38,435 nt of DNA. Origin: an uncultured Spirochaetales bacterium. GTDB taxonomy: Bacteria; Spirochaetota; Spirochaetia; Sphaerochaetales; Sphaerochaetaceae. A program made the position numbers and the translations under genes. Below, piece by piece: positions 1-8,482 of this stretch. Position 1 is the stretch's first letter, and each line of letters starts with the position of its first letter. The DNA is taken from NCBI GenBank assembly GCA_902781545.1, contig CACZJR010000009.1, forward strand, positions 1 to 38,435. Direction: 5' to 3'. The notes beneath the pieces were generated by a model, which did no database searches, was not told the origin of the DNA, and saw only the letters and a program-made list of their open reading frames with translations.

Positions 1-715
1 CTGTGGCGGTGCAGAGTCTCTCATAGTCCTCACGTGGGAATTTTGAGTCTATCGGAAGCAGCACATGCTCGCCTTCCTGTGATCCCGGAAGCTTGACCGC
101 GAACTCCACAGGGTCGCGGCTTGTGCGCTTGGTGACTACATTCTTCAGGTACTGCTCCGGAAGAAGGATCTCCTGGAGGATGCGCTCTGCCTGAAGCTCT
201 CCCCACATTCCGCGGGCCTTGACGTTTGTAAGCACCTTCTCAAGGTTTCCCACACCCTGTGCAAGGACCTGCATCTCACCGAGCTGCTTATAGACGCTCT
301 CCAGCTGGTCTCCGACCTGCTTGAACGATGCTGAGAGCCTGGTCTCAAGAGTGCTCTGCAGCTTCTCCTCAACCGTCTGGCGCATCTGCTCAAGGCGCCT
401 CTCATTGTCCTTCTGGATGTCAGAGAGCTTGCTCTCGACTGTCTTGGTCAGCTTGTCGTTGCCGGTTGAGAACTGGACTAGGCGGGAGTCCACCAGTGTG
501 TTGAGCTGGCTGCTGCGTCTGTCCAGGCCGTCCAGGCGTGTGCTGGTGACTGTCAGCGCCTGCTCTATGCGCCTGAGGCTTTCCTCTGTGGAGGCGAGCT
601 GTCTTGAGATGTTGTTCAGAGCTTCTGAATTGTCTGTCTTCTTCGACAGCTTTGAGATGACAATTACCAGGAGAATTATTGTTATCAGGCCTGTGGCCAG
701 AAGAATGTACTGCAT
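1..715 (-). CDS. rmuC: DNA recombination protein RmuC, C-terminal part outside window
   Basis: This is the first 238 codons of an RmuC-family protein; the rest lies beyond the window edge. The visible part begins with a single hydrophobic segment (about residues 3-20) and continues as a long, charged, probably coiled-coil region (about 25-165). The conserved RmuC core then starts, with GMWGELQAERIL (about 180-191) and LLPIDSKFPREDY near the edge, matching the family's GNWGE and PIDSKFP blocks. RmuC proteins are membrane-anchored, have a nuclease-like fold and limit DNA inversions or rearrangements; the mechanism is poorly defined. The start at 715 puts the membrane segment at the N-terminus. 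No good ribosome binding site precedes it. It is divergent from the gene at 845. Confidence 0.9.
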   Translation of the reverse strand, partial: MQYILLATGLITIILLVIVISKLSKKTDNSEALNNISRQLASTEESLRRIEQALTVTSTRLDGLDRRSSQLNTLVDSRLVQFSTGNDKLTKTVESKLSDIQKDNERRLEQMRQTVEEKLQSTLETRLSASFKQVGDQLESVYKQLGEMQVLAQGVGNLEKVLTNVKARGMWGELQAERILQEILLPEQYLKNVVTKRTSRDPVEFAVKLPGSQEGEHVLLPIDSKFPREDYERLCTAT

Positions 716-745
716 ACTGAGAAAGTAACACCAAAACGGCCGATT

Positions 746-757
746 TACAATGTTGTA
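746..757. promoter_or_regulatory. 12-bp inverted repeat in the rmuC/glycosidase intergenic region
   Basis: TACAA and TTGTA are separated by TG, forming a perfect 12-bp palindrome between the two divergent genes. It lies 25 bp upstream of the -35 box at 782 and 31 bp before the rmuC start. It could be an operator, but short AT-rich palindromes also arise by chance. Confidence 0.25.
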
Positions 758-781
758 AGAGTATTACAGGGAAAAAACCGT

Positions 782-810
782 TTGCTGTTTTTCCTTGCGC
801 TTCCTATAAT
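782..810 (+). promoter_or_regulatory. Promoter of the glycosidase pair
   Basis: TTGCTG (782-787), a 17-bp spacer and a perfect TATAAT (805-810) lie 34 bp before the start codon at 845. A GGAGAG-type ribosome binding site follows at about 834-842. The -10 box is consensus and the -35 box is weak (3 of 6). Confidence 0.65.
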
Positions 811-844
811 GTAACAGCTTCATTCAGGAGCCCGGAGAGAGAGG

Positions 845-2197
845 ATGATTGAATCAAGGATCGATACAGTCCGTCATGAGAACGGTGAGATGCAGCGCTA
901 TCAGGTGGTCTCAGGCTTTGCGTGGAATGACCTTGATTTCGTGCAGGCGCCGTTCAGCAAGGAAGCTTTCTCCGAGATCTGTAGGATTTACGGGAAGTTC
1001 AATGTCCCCAAGCACTCATCACTGTATGGGATATTCCTCCTTTTCCATGTCCCGGAGGGCATTGAGTGCCCTTATCCGTATGAGGGGCCTTTCGGCCTTG
1101 TTTTCGACAGGCAGCTTGCAGCGGCAGAGGCTCTGAGGAATCTTGTGAGGGAAGGGAAGATACGCAATGAGAACAGGACGTTGGTTGTTGATGATCCTGA
1201 TGCAAAGGCATTTCTGGACAGGCTTGAGAGAAGCGGATGGCTTCATGTCTATTGCGGAGACCGCTCAGGTGAGGTGAACATAATGCCGATCGGGGAGGAT
1301 CTTGGCTTTTTGAGCTCTGTCAGTCCCACGTCTCAGATGATCTGCAACTCGCACTTCTTTGTGATGGACGTCTTTGACGCAGACTCACCTTATGATCTTT
1401 ATGGAAGTCCGTTCGGAATGACTGTCAGAAACGGGATCATGAGCATTCCCCCTCTTAGCGGGAGGGAGGCCCTTGTGGTTGACCTTGACGGAAAGCCCTC
1501 AATTGCAAGGTTTGACATCAGGGACATCCCGGTCATGATTCAGGGAAAGACTTTCAGGCACGGGGTGAACTGCACGGTTTACAGAAGACCGGAGACAAGA
1601 ATGACCCCGCCCGAGCCGGGCCTTGATGTGGTTGTGACAGGTGATGAGGTCGCGGCCTCCCATGAAGGGGGCTCTGTGATGGTCCCGACATCAGGATTCG
1701 TGATTCATACAGATGAGACTTTGAGGAAAGAGCCGTCTCCTGTGCAGTATCTCGGCTTTGATGACTGCCTGTTTGCAGTACAGGTGGGTTCTTCTGTGGT
1801 AAAGGACGGCAAGGTGATGGATCACTTTGAATCTGAGTTCTACGACTATAAGAAAGACCCTGTCCCATATCCTCCGACGCTTTATCCGCTGGATTATGAG
1901 AGAAAAAGGGCACCCAGGTTGGCTATATGCTCCGATGCTGACGGAGACCCGGCAATTGTCTGGGCGGAGGGGCCTTCGAAGCTGGGGTACAGGTTCGGAG
2001 AGGAGAGCTGCGGGGCATCGCTTCTTGAGTTTGGGCAGTACTGTCATTCGATAGGCATGACAAATGCGCTGAACCTTGACGGCGGAGGGTCTGCAGAGAT
2101 ATTCATGGGCGGAAAGCTTCTTCTGCATGTCTCCGGCCGTAATGATGACAACACAGATGCAGAGCGGCCTGTTCCGATGGGCCTGATGGTCAGATGA
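845..2197 (+). CDS. Phosphodiester glycosidase-fold (NAGPA/DUF2233-like) protein
   Basis: A 450-residue protein. The C-terminal third carries the signature of the phosphodiester glycosidase family (relatives of the enzyme that uncovers mannose-6-phosphate): ALNLDGGGSAEIF at about residues 408-420, preceded by a cluster resembling the family's conserved block. Family members cleave GlcNAc-1-phosphodiester bonds or related sugar-phosphate linkages. The N-terminal 150 residues are not recognised and may be a lineage-specific domain. No signal peptide is visible, so the protein appears cytoplasmic, which is unusual for members acting on envelope polymers. It is followed after 13 bp by a GH3 enzyme gene, so the two probably share a transcript and a sugar-salvage role. 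The exact substrate is unknown. Confidence 0.7.
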   Translation: MIESRIDTVRHENGEMQRYQVVSGFAWNDLDFVQAPFSKEAFSEICRIYGKFNVPKHSSLYGIFLLFHVPEGIECPYPYEGPFGLVFDRQLAAAEALRNLVREGKIRNENRTLVVDDPDAKAFLDRLERSGWLHVYCGDRSGEVNIMPIGEDLGFLSSVSPTSQMICNSHFFVMDVFDADSPYDLYGSPFGMTVRNGIMSIPPLSGREALVVDLDGKPSIARFDIRDIPVMIQGKTFRHGVNCTVYRRPETRMTPPEPGLDVVVTGDEVAASHEGGSVMVPTSGFVIHTDETLRKEPSPVQYLGFDDCLFAVQVGSSVVKDGKVMDHFESEFYDYKKDPVPYPPTLYPLDYERKRAPRLAICSDADGDPAIVWAEGPSKLGYRFGEESCGASLLEFGQYCHSIGMTNALNLDGGGSAEIFMGGKLLLHVSGRNDDNTDAERPVPMGLMVR

Positions 2198-2210
2198 AAG
2201 GAGATCGCAG

Positions 2211-3833
2211 ATGACAATTGATCAGAAAGTGCGCCAGATGATAATGCCTTCCTTCAGGTTCTGGAAACCGGATGAAACTGAGGCCCTGCCTGCCGAGACA
2301 ATGGCCCGTAAACTGGGTGAGCAGCATTTCGGAGGGATAATTCTTTTCTCTGATAACATCGTCAGCTCTGAGCAGACTGCATCTTTTTTGAGAATGGTCA
2401 GGAAGGCGAACTCGGAGACCGGGGGTTCTGTGCCATACTTCTTTGCCATTGATCAGGAGGGCGGCCAGTCCAGCAGGTTGACCGGAGGCACAATGATGTG
2501 CGGAAACATGGCCCTTGGCGCAGCCAATGACGAGTCAGTTGTCACTGAGACGGTTCAGGTATTGGGATCGGAGATCTCCGAGGTGGGATTTAATGTTGAT
2601 TTTGCACCTGTTCTGGATGTCAATGACAATCCTGCTAACCCCATTATCGGGATAAGGTCATTCTCTGATGATCCGGAGATTGTGGCACGTCTTGGCCGCT
2701 CATTCATCAAGGCTCTTCACAATCAGGGCATAATGGCTGCATCAAAGCATTTCCCGGGACACGGCAATGCCGCTGTGGACAGCCATGTTGGTCTGCCTGT
2801 TGTGGACAAAAGCCTTGAGGAGCTGCAGAAGACGGAGCTTGTCCCGTTCAAGGCGGCATCAGATATCACGGACATGATGATGACCGCCCATATCCAGTTC
2901 CCGCAGATAGAGAAGGACACTTATGTGTCAAAGGAGACGGGGGAGAAGGTCTTTCTTCCTGCCACTTTGTCAAAGACCATCATCTCCGATGTGCTGAGGA
3001 AGGACCTGGGCTTTGATGGGGTGGTTGTCACTGACGCAATGGTCATGGGTGCCATATCCAGGCATTTTGACATGCTTGACGCTGCAAGGCTTGCGATCAA
3101 CGCAGGCGTTGACCTGATACTGATGCCCATGGAGCTGTATTCAGAAGCATCCTTCAAGGCTATGGATGACTATGTCAACGCTATTGTGCGCATGGTGGAA
3201 GAGGGCAAGATTCCCGAGTCCCGCATAGATGAGTCGGTGGGAAGGATTCTCGCGCTTAAGGAAAAATATAAGAGTTCGGATGAGCCTAAATGGATCTCAG
3301 ACTGGAGATCACACGCTCCGTTCAGATGGAGGACGGCCTTCAAGTCCGTGACACTTCTGAAGGACAGGGAAAGGACTCTTCCGCTCACAGGAAAGGAGAG
3401 GGTTCTTGTCATCTGTCCGTCAGTCTTCGCGCGTCTTTCAGTTGAGGAGTCAGTAGGCATGATGGAGAGAAGCGCAATCATTCCTGAGGAGCATGTGATT
3501 GACATCCGGATGGAAGGTGAGGCAGGAGCTCTTCCTCTGGACTATGATGTCTATGTCGTTATCTCGGAGAACAAGTGCGATGTCCGGATTCCAGAAGGCC
3601 TTGGCAAGAAGACCGTGTTCATTAGCTCCTGTCTTCCTTATGACACCGCATCTGCGACAGATTATGATGCGGTTCTTGCCTGCTACGGTTATGCCGGGGC
3701 GATCAATCTCTGCGCATGCTTCAGCGCCTTGTTCGGGACATTCAACCCCAAAGGAAGACTTCCTGTGGCTGTTCCGGGTCCTGATGGTAGGACGATAATT
3801 TGGAAAAGGGGAGACAGAGTCAGTTCACATTGA
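2211..3833 (+). CDS. GH3 beta-N-acetylhexosaminidase-like glycoside hydrolase
   Basis: A 540-residue GH3 protein. The N-terminal barrel has DQEGG (81-85), KHFPGHG (179-185) followed by D190-S191-H192, and VVTDAMVMGA around 272-281 with D275 as the expected nucleophile. The KHFPGHG...DSH pattern is typical of the NagZ type, in which a His/Asp dyad acts as acid/base. It suggests release of beta-linked GlcNAc, for example from muropeptides. A C-terminal domain of about 170 residues (from about 370) follows, as in two-domain GH3 enzymes such as Bacillus NagZ, but it is short. No signal peptide is seen. GGAGAT precedes the ATG. The last 14 bp overlap the convergent TetR gene. Substrate assignment is inferred. 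Confidence 0.85.
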   Translation: MTIDQKVRQMIMPSFRFWKPDETEALPAETMARKLGEQHFGGIILFSDNIVSSEQTASFLRMVRKANSETGGSVPYFFAIDQEGGQSSRLTGGTMMCGNMALGAANDESVVTETVQVLGSEISEVGFNVDFAPVLDVNDNPANPIIGIRSFSDDPEIVARLGRSFIKALHNQGIMAASKHFPGHGNAAVDSHVGLPVVDKSLEELQKTELVPFKAASDITDMMMTAHIQFPQIEKDTYVSKETGEKVFLPATLSKTIISDVLRKDLGFDGVVVTDAMVMGAISRHFDMLDAARLAINAGVDLILMPMELYSEASFKAMDDYVNAIVRMVEEGKIPESRIDESVGRILALKEKYKSSDEPKWISDWRSHAPFRWRTAFKSVTLLKDRERTLPLTGKERVLVICPSVFARLSVEESVGMMERSAIIPEEHVIDIRMEGEAGALPLDYDVYVVISENKCDVRIPEGLGKKTVFISSCLPYDTASATDYDAVLACYGYAGAINLCACFSALFGTFNPKGRLPVAVPGPDGRTIIWKRGDRVSSH

Positions 3834-4395
3834 CCTGGATCAGGTCGTTTACGATCTCACGCACCTTCTGCTTGTTCTGCGGGAAATAGACCATGTGGAA
3901 CAGGTATGTCTCAAGCATGATTGTGAGCTTGTCCGCCACATCCTGTGCGCTGCATTTCTTCATCTTCTCTTCCTTGATTGCCTGACGGATCAGTCTTGCG
4001 AAGAAAAGATTCAATTTTGCGGTCCTGCGTGATACTGTCTCAGGAAGGTCCTCGAACCTGTCGATCATCTTGAGGAAGTTGCCGACCTGTTTCTCGAACG
4101 TGTCCGCCTTGTCCATGATGTCATTTGATATCAGGCGGAGCTTCTCAACAGGATCCTTCACGGATTTCCAGTTCTCTGACGCATACTGTGAGAATGCAAG
4201 GTCAGTGGTGTATTTCACAGCCTCCTGATAGAGCTGTGACTCATCCTTGAAATACTGGTATACGGTGGTTCTGGACAGACCGCACTCGGAGGCGATGAGG
4301 CTGAGATTTGCGTTCTTTCCCTCCTGGGCATAGACTGCAAGTGCCGCAGCCATTATTTCCCTTTTTCTCTGCTCGTGGTCTATCTTCTTTGGCAT
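3820..4395 (-). CDS. TetR/AcrR-family transcriptional regulator
   Basis: A 191-residue one-domain TetR repressor. The N-terminal DNA-binding domain starts at residue 5. The helix-turn-helix at about 31-50 (LSLIASECGLSRTTVYQYF) matches the family closely, and the remainder is an all-helical ligand/dimerisation domain with no recognisable specificity. The frame stays open upstream to 4626, but that extension would run through the clpB promoter and start and resembles no TetR protein, so the ATG at 4395 is chosen. No Shine-Dalgarno sequence precedes it, and a TATAAT box ends 6 bases before the ATG, suggesting a leaderless mRNA. It is divergent from clpB, so it may control itself, clpB, or unlinked efflux or stress genes. 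Confidence 0.85.
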   Translation of the reverse strand: MPKKIDHEQRKREIMAAALAVYAQEGKNANLSLIASECGLSRTTVYQYFKDESQLYQEAVKYTTDLAFSQYASENWKSVKDPVEKLRLISNDIMDKADTFEKQVGNFLKMIDRFEDLPETVSRRTAKLNLFFARLIRQAIKEEKMKKCSAQDVADKLTIMLETYLFHMVYFPQNKQKVREIVNDLIQVNVN

Positions 4396-4401
4396 ATTGA
4401 C

Positions 4402-4430
4402 ATTATAGACCAAAATGTCTGAATCGTAAA
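4402..4430 (-). promoter_or_regulatory. Promoter of the TetR gene, immediately before its start codon
   Basis: On the minus strand, TTTACG (4430-4425), a 17-bp spacer and a perfect TATAAT (4407-4402) precede the ATG at 4395 by only 6 bases. The predicted transcription start would fall at or within a base or two of the ATG. Confidence 0.6.
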
Positions 4431-4434
4431 GAAA

Positions 4435-4451
4435 GTTGCCGTTTTGCCAAC
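4435..4451. promoter_or_regulatory. Imperfect inverted repeat overlapping the clpB -35 box
   Basis: GTTGCCG and TGCCAAC flank a 3-bp centre and match as inverted arms at 5 of 7 positions. The element overlaps the -35 region of clpB and lies just upstream of the TetR-gene -35 box. It is a plausible binding site for the neighbouring TetR protein, but the symmetry is weak. Confidence 0.25.
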
Positions 4452-4464
4452 GTTTTTGTATTTT
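4436..4464 (+). promoter_or_regulatory. clpB promoter
   Basis: TTGCCG (4436-4441), a 17-bp spacer and TATTTT (4459-4464) lie 63 bp upstream of the clpB ATG. No CIRCE element (TTAGCACTC-N9-GAGTGCTAA) and no clear sigma-32 type promoter was seen between the two divergent genes. Confidence 0.45.
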
Positions 4465-4527
4465 AGTGTCATGATGCTGGTTTGCGACAGGGATTATGTC
4501 CCTGAAACATACTAGCGAGGGGTTAAA

Positions 4528-7107
4528 ATGAACATTGACAAGTTTACTATAAAAATGAAGGAGGCTCTTCAGGGAGCCGAGAACCTTGCCACAAGGTACA
4601 ATAACGCTGAGATCGGCAATGAGCACATGTTCCTGGCCATGCTCCAGCAGCAGGACGGAATAGCGGAGCCGCTTTTCGCAAAGGTGGGGATAGACTTCCA
4701 GGGTCTTCTGAATGAGACCCGCGCTATAGTTGACAGGCTCCCTAAGGCCTATGGCGGGGCCGTGAACATCGGACTCTCACGTGGCCTTTACCAGATTCTG
4801 ACAAATGCGCAGACTGAGGCGGACAAGTTCAAGGACGAGTATGTCTCAACAGAGCATGTGATTCTTGCGATGCTTGATGATGACGGTCAGATAGGCCGTC
4901 TGCTCAAGCGCTACGGGGTGACCCGTGACGCCCTGATGCAGGCTCTTCAGAGCATCCGCGGAAGCCAGCGTGTGACCGACCAGGATGCAGAGAGCAAGTA
5001 CCAGGCCCTCCAGAAATACTGCCGTGACATGACAGCCCTTGCCAGACAGGGCAAGATGGATCCGGTGATCGGTCGTGATGAGGAGATCAGGCGTGTCATG
5101 CAGGTCCTGTCCAGGAAGACAAAGAACAATCCTGTCCTGATCGGAGAACCGGGAGTAGGTAAGACCGCCATTGTCGAGGGTCTTGCCCAGAGGATTGTTG
5201 GCGGCGATGTGCCGGACTCACTCAAGGACAAGAGCCTTCTCTCACTTGATGTCGGCGCGCTTGTGGCCGGCGCCAAGTTCCGCGGTGAGTTCGAGGAACG
5301 CCTCAAGGCGGTTGTGAACGAGATAACAAGAAGCGAGGGAAGGATAATCCTCTTCATTGATGAGCTTCACACCATTGTCGGCGCAGGCGCAGCAGAGGGC
5401 TCTACCGATGCATCCAACCTTATCAAGCCGGCTCTTGCACGTGGAGAGCTTCATGCAATAGGAGCCACAACGCTGGATGAGTACCGCAAGTACATAGAGA
5501 AGGACAAGGCCCTGGAGAGAAGATTCCAGCCCGTTTATGCGTCAGAACCCTCCGTGGAGGACACCATTTCCATCCTCCGTGGAATCAAGGACCGCTATGA
5601 GGTCCATCACGGAGTGCGTATCAAGGACGATGCCCTTGTTGCCGCCGCTGTTCTCTCAAACAGGTACATCACCAACAGGTTCCTGCCTGATAAGGCGATT
5701 GACCTCATTGATGAGGCAGCCAGCCAGCTCAAGATCGAGATTGAGAGCCAGCCGGAGGAGCTTGATAAGATAGAGCGTAAGCTGATGCAGCTTCAGATAG
5801 AGCAGCAGGCTCTCTCAAAGGAGGATGACCCCTCATCTAAGAGCAGGCTTGAGAAGATCAATTCTGAGCTTGCAGACCTGAAGAACACCCGTGACGCCAT
5901 GCACCTCAGGTGGGAGAACGAGAGAAGCGCCATAGAGGGAATCCGTGAGAAGAAGTCCCGTCTGGAGGAGCTCAGGACACAGGAGAGCATTGCCGAGCGT
6001 AACGGTGATTTCGCAAAGGCCGCCGAGATTGTCCACGGCCAGATTCCCCAGCTCCAGAAGGAGATTGAGGAGGACAGCGAGAGGCTCAAGGCCGTTCAGG
6101 GAGACAACAAGCTCCTCAGGGAGGAGGTCGATGAGGATGATATTGCCAGAATCGTGTCCTCCTGGACCGGAGTTCCTGTTGCCAAGATGCAGGGCTCTGA
6201 GATGCAGAAGTACCTGAACCTTGAGAAGACGCTCTCCGAGAGGGTGATAGGTCAGGATGAGGCCATTGCCGCAGTTGCAAACGCAATCAGGCGTAACAAG
6301 ACCGGAATAGGCGATGAGCACAGGCCTCTAGGGTCCTTCCTCTTCGCAGGTCCTACAGGAGTAGGAAAGACGGAGCTTGCCAAGGTTCTTGCATCCATGC
6401 TGTTTGATGATGAGAAGGCCCTTACCCGTATTGACATGTCCGAGTACATGGAGAAGTTCAGCGTGTCACGTCTGATCGGAGCACCTCCAGGATATGTAGG
6501 CTATGATGAGGGAGGCCAGCTGACCGAGGTTGTCAGAAGACGCCCGTATTCCGTTGTGCTCTTTGATGAGATAGAGAAGGCACACCCGGATGTGTTCAAC
6601 GTCCTTCTGCAGATACTGGATGACGGAAGGCTCACTGACGGTCAGGGCAGACTGGTGGACTTCACCAACACCATCATAATCATGACCAGCAACCTGGGAA
6701 GCCGTCAGCTGATGGAGGCTCCGGACATCAAGACCGGTCATGAGGCAGTGATGGAGGTCATCAGGGGAGCCTTCAAGCCTGAGTTCATCAACAGGATAGA
6801 TGAGATCATCATCTTCAACCGCCTTGGCAAAGAGCAGATCTCCGCGATTGTGAGCCTGCAGCTCAAGAAGCTTGCCCAGAGGCTTGCGAACAGGAATCTC
6901 ACCCTCAAGTGGGATGACAGTGTGGTTGATATGGTCAGCGAGGCAGGCTTTGACCCGGATTACGGTGCAAGACCGATCAAGCGTGCCATCCAGACAATGG
7001 TCGAGAACCCGCTTGCAGTTGACATGCTGCACGGACGTTTCAGTGACGGCGATACTATACTTGTGAGCGCGCCTAACGGACAGCTGGAGATCAGTAGACA
7101 GGCATGA
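4528..7107 (+). CDS. clpB: ATP-dependent disaggregase chaperone ClpB
   Basis: An 859-residue ClpB of normal length. It has the Clp N-terminal substrate domain (about 1-145), the first AAA+ module with Walker A GEPGVGKT (206-213) and Walker B ILFIDE (274-279), and a coiled-coil middle domain (about 405-525) that distinguishes ClpB from ClpA/ClpC. The second AAA+ module has GPTGVGKT (608-615) and VVLFDE ending at 681, followed by a C-terminal small domain. ClpB is a hexamer that works with DnaK to pull proteins out of aggregates in the cytoplasm. GAGGGG lies 6 bases before the ATG. The gene is divergent from a TetR regulator, and its 3' end overlaps the convergent nucleotidyltransferase gene by 17 bp. 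Confidence 0.97.
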   Translation: MNIDKFTIKMKEALQGAENLATRYNNAEIGNEHMFLAMLQQQDGIAEPLFAKVGIDFQGLLNETRAIVDRLPKAYGGAVNIGLSRGLYQILTNAQTEADKFKDEYVSTEHVILAMLDDDGQIGRLLKRYGVTRDALMQALQSIRGSQRVTDQDAESKYQALQKYCRDMTALARQGKMDPVIGRDEEIRRVMQVLSRKTKNNPVLIGEPGVGKTAIVEGLAQRIVGGDVPDSLKDKSLLSLDVGALVAGAKFRGEFEERLKAVVNEITRSEGRIILFIDELHTIVGAGAAEGSTDASNLIKPALARGELHAIGATTLDEYRKYIEKDKALERRFQPVYASEPSVEDTISILRGIKDRYEVHHGVRIKDDALVAAAVLSNRYITNRFLPDKAIDLIDEAASQLKIEIESQPEELDKIERKLMQLQIEQQALSKEDDPSSKSRLEKINSELADLKNTRDAMHLRWENERSAIEGIREKKSRLEELRTQESIAERNGDFAKAAEIVHGQIPQLQKEIEEDSERLKAVQGDNKLLREEVDEDDIARIVSSWTGVPVAKMQGSEMQKYLNLEKTLSERVIGQDEAIAAVANAIRRNKTGIGDEHRPLGSFLFAGPTGVGKTELAKVLASMLFDDEKALTRIDMSEYMEKFSVSRLIGAPPGYVGYDEGGQLTEVVRRRPYSVVLFDEIEKAHPDVFNVLLQILDDGRLTDGQGRLVDFTNTIIIMTSNLGSRQLMEAPDIKTGHEAVMEVIRGAFKPEFINRIDEIIIFNRLGKEQISAIVSLQLKKLAQRLANRNLTLKWDDSVVDMVSEAGFDPDYGARPIKRAIQTMVENPLAVDMLHGRFSDGDTILVSAPNGQLEISRQA

Positions 7108-7735
7108 TCACGGCTTTGTAGGATGCATCATCATCTATGTCCGTTGACCAGGATGAGTCTTCAAATGATGGCTCATATACATCAAAAGACCTGAGAATCT
7201 TGCTTACAGAGCAGTTGTCAGGATATTTCAGGATAACATCTTTCAGTCCCGGAGCATGCAGTACAGGGTGCCCCGGGATTCTTTTTCCGTCCTTCTCATA
7301 AAAGGGTCTGACTGCATCGTGATTGTCCAGAAGGGGAACAAGTCTCTCATAATGCTCTGCGGTAATCAGAGGCATGTCTGCAAGGGAGATGAAGAAGGGG
7401 CTGTCTTCTTCTGCCTGTCTGACTCCTGTCTTTGTTGAGCTGAACTGGCCGCTTCTGTAAGCGGGATTGTTCACTATCAGCATCTCAAGTCTTGCATCGG
7501 TATCCTCAATGAAGGCCCTGCAAGGCTTTAGGGCTTTCTCCACTGACTGATGCCTGTAGCCTGTGACAACAACAAGGCGACAAGCTGTGTCTGTTCTCCT
7601 GGAATAGGAGGAGAGGAACTCAAGGGCCTGCATGCAGCAGTGTGTGACCATGGGGCTGTCCTTGTACGGAAGGAGCATCTTGTTCTCTTTTCCCATCCGT
7701 GAGGATGTTCCTGCTGCAAGCATGATTATTGTCAT
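7091..7735 (-). CDS. MobA/MocA-like nucleotidyltransferase
   Basis: A 214-residue NTP-transferase-domain protein. The N-terminus has the nucleotide-binding signature LAAGTSSRMGKENKMLLPY (6-24), and SLADMPLI at about 116-123 carries the metal-binding aspartate. Relatives include MobA (molybdopterin guanylyltransferase), MocA (cytidylyltransferase) and sugar-phosphate nucleotidyltransferases. The LLPY rather than LL..L context and the lack of molybdoenzyme genes nearby leave the substrate open. There is no obvious ribosome binding site. It is divergent from the DUF554 gene across 43 bp and convergent with clpB, overlapping it by 17 bp. Confidence 0.75.
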   Translation of the reverse strand: MTIIMLAAGTSSRMGKENKMLLPYKDSPMVTHCCMQALEFLSSYSRRTDTACRLVVVTGYRHQSVEKALKPCRAFIEDTDARLEMLIVNNPAYRSGQFSSTKTGVRQAEEDSPFFISLADMPLITAEHYERLVPLLDNHDAVRPFYEKDGKRIPGHPVLHAPGLKDVILKYPDNCSVSKILRSFDVYEPSFEDSSWSTDIDDDASYKAVIMPVY

Positions 7736-7741
7736 AACAAC

Positions 7742-7770
7742 TTTACCAACGATTTCCTTTTAATTAATAT
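7742..7770 (+). promoter_or_regulatory. Promoter of the DUF554 gene, next to its start codon
   Basis: TTTACC (7742-7747), a 17-bp spacer and TAATAT (7765-7770) end 8 bases before the ATG at 7779. No Shine-Dalgarno sequence intervenes, so the transcript would begin at or within about two bases of the ATG. Confidence 0.5.
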
Positions 7771-7778
7771 TTTGAACC

Positions 7779-8480
7779 ATGTTGGCGGTATTTATCAACT
7801 GTGGTGCAGTCATTCTCGGATCATTGATCGGGCTTCTTGTGGGAAAACACCTCAAGGACAGCTTCAAGGAGGTTGTCTTTGCCTGCAGCGGGCTCATCAC
7901 ACTTGTCATGGGCGTCCAGATGGCCATGCAGTCAGGAAATTTCCTTGTCCTTTTGATTGCCCTGCTGATCGGCGGTGCCATAGGCTATCTGCTGAAGATC
8001 GAGGACAGGGTTCTCTCTCTTGGTGACAGGCTGGGCAAGGTCACCCACAGCTCAGACAAGGAGGGCGGGACACAGAACTTTGCCAAGGGCTTCCTAACGG
8101 CATCGGTCCTGTTCTGCTCCGGTGCCATGAGTGTCGTGGGTTCCATTCAGGCTGGCACCACAGGTGAGATGACCACAATCCTGATCAAGAGCGTGATGGA
8201 CGGCTGCATGGCCGTGGTCTTTGCCTCCATCTATGGAGTAGGGGTCATGTTCTCCTTCCTGTTCATCCTTGTATATCAGGGTTTCTTCACACTTGCTGGC
8301 GGCTGGCTTGAGCCTCTTCTGGGAACAGTGGGGATCAATGAGCTTTCCGCAGAGGGCGGGGTGCTTCTGCTGATGATCGGTTTCGGACTTCTGAAGATAC
8401 GGGAGTTCAAGACAGCCAATTTCCTGCCTGCCCTGATTTTTGCTCCCGTTTTGGGAATTCTTGTGGATAAGATCCTTTAA
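7779..8480 (+). CDS. DUF554 family integral membrane protein
   Basis: A 233-residue hydrophobic protein of the DUF554 (YdfK/YqgA) family. The N-terminus (FINCGAVILGSLIGLLVGKHL, given here from residue 5 to about 25) fits the family opening of a glycine-rich membrane helix followed by a short basic loop. About six or seven membrane segments are visible (around 5-22, 35-50, 55-72, 108-125, 140-175, 180-195 and 205-232). It also has the family-typical FCSGAMSVVGSIQ (about 111-123). The biochemical role is unknown; a transport function has been suggested for the family. The stop codon lies 2 bp from the stop of the convergent glgP. Confidence 0.85.
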   Translation: MLAVFINCGAVILGSLIGLLVGKHLKDSFKEVVFACSGLITLVMGVQMAMQSGNFLVLLIALLIGGAIGYLLKIEDRVLSLGDRLGKVTHSSDKEGGTQNFAKGFLTASVLFCSGAMSVVGSIQAGTTGEMTTILIKSVMDGCMAVVFASIYGVGVMFSFLFILVYQGFFTLAGGWLEPLLGTVGINELSAEGGVLLLMIGFGLLKIREFKTANFLPALIFAPVLGILVDKIL

Positions 8481-8482
8481 GC

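Noticed and set aside
4396-4626. 77-codon upstream extension of the TetR reading frame
   Set aside because: It has no similarity to TetR proteins, crosses the clpB promoter and first codons, and the internal ATG at 4395 gives a full DNA-binding domain with its own promoter.
5833-6321. 162-codon minus-strand open frame inside clpB
   Set aside because: Its leucine-rich translation is the mirror of the clpB coiled-coil codons and has no independent signals.
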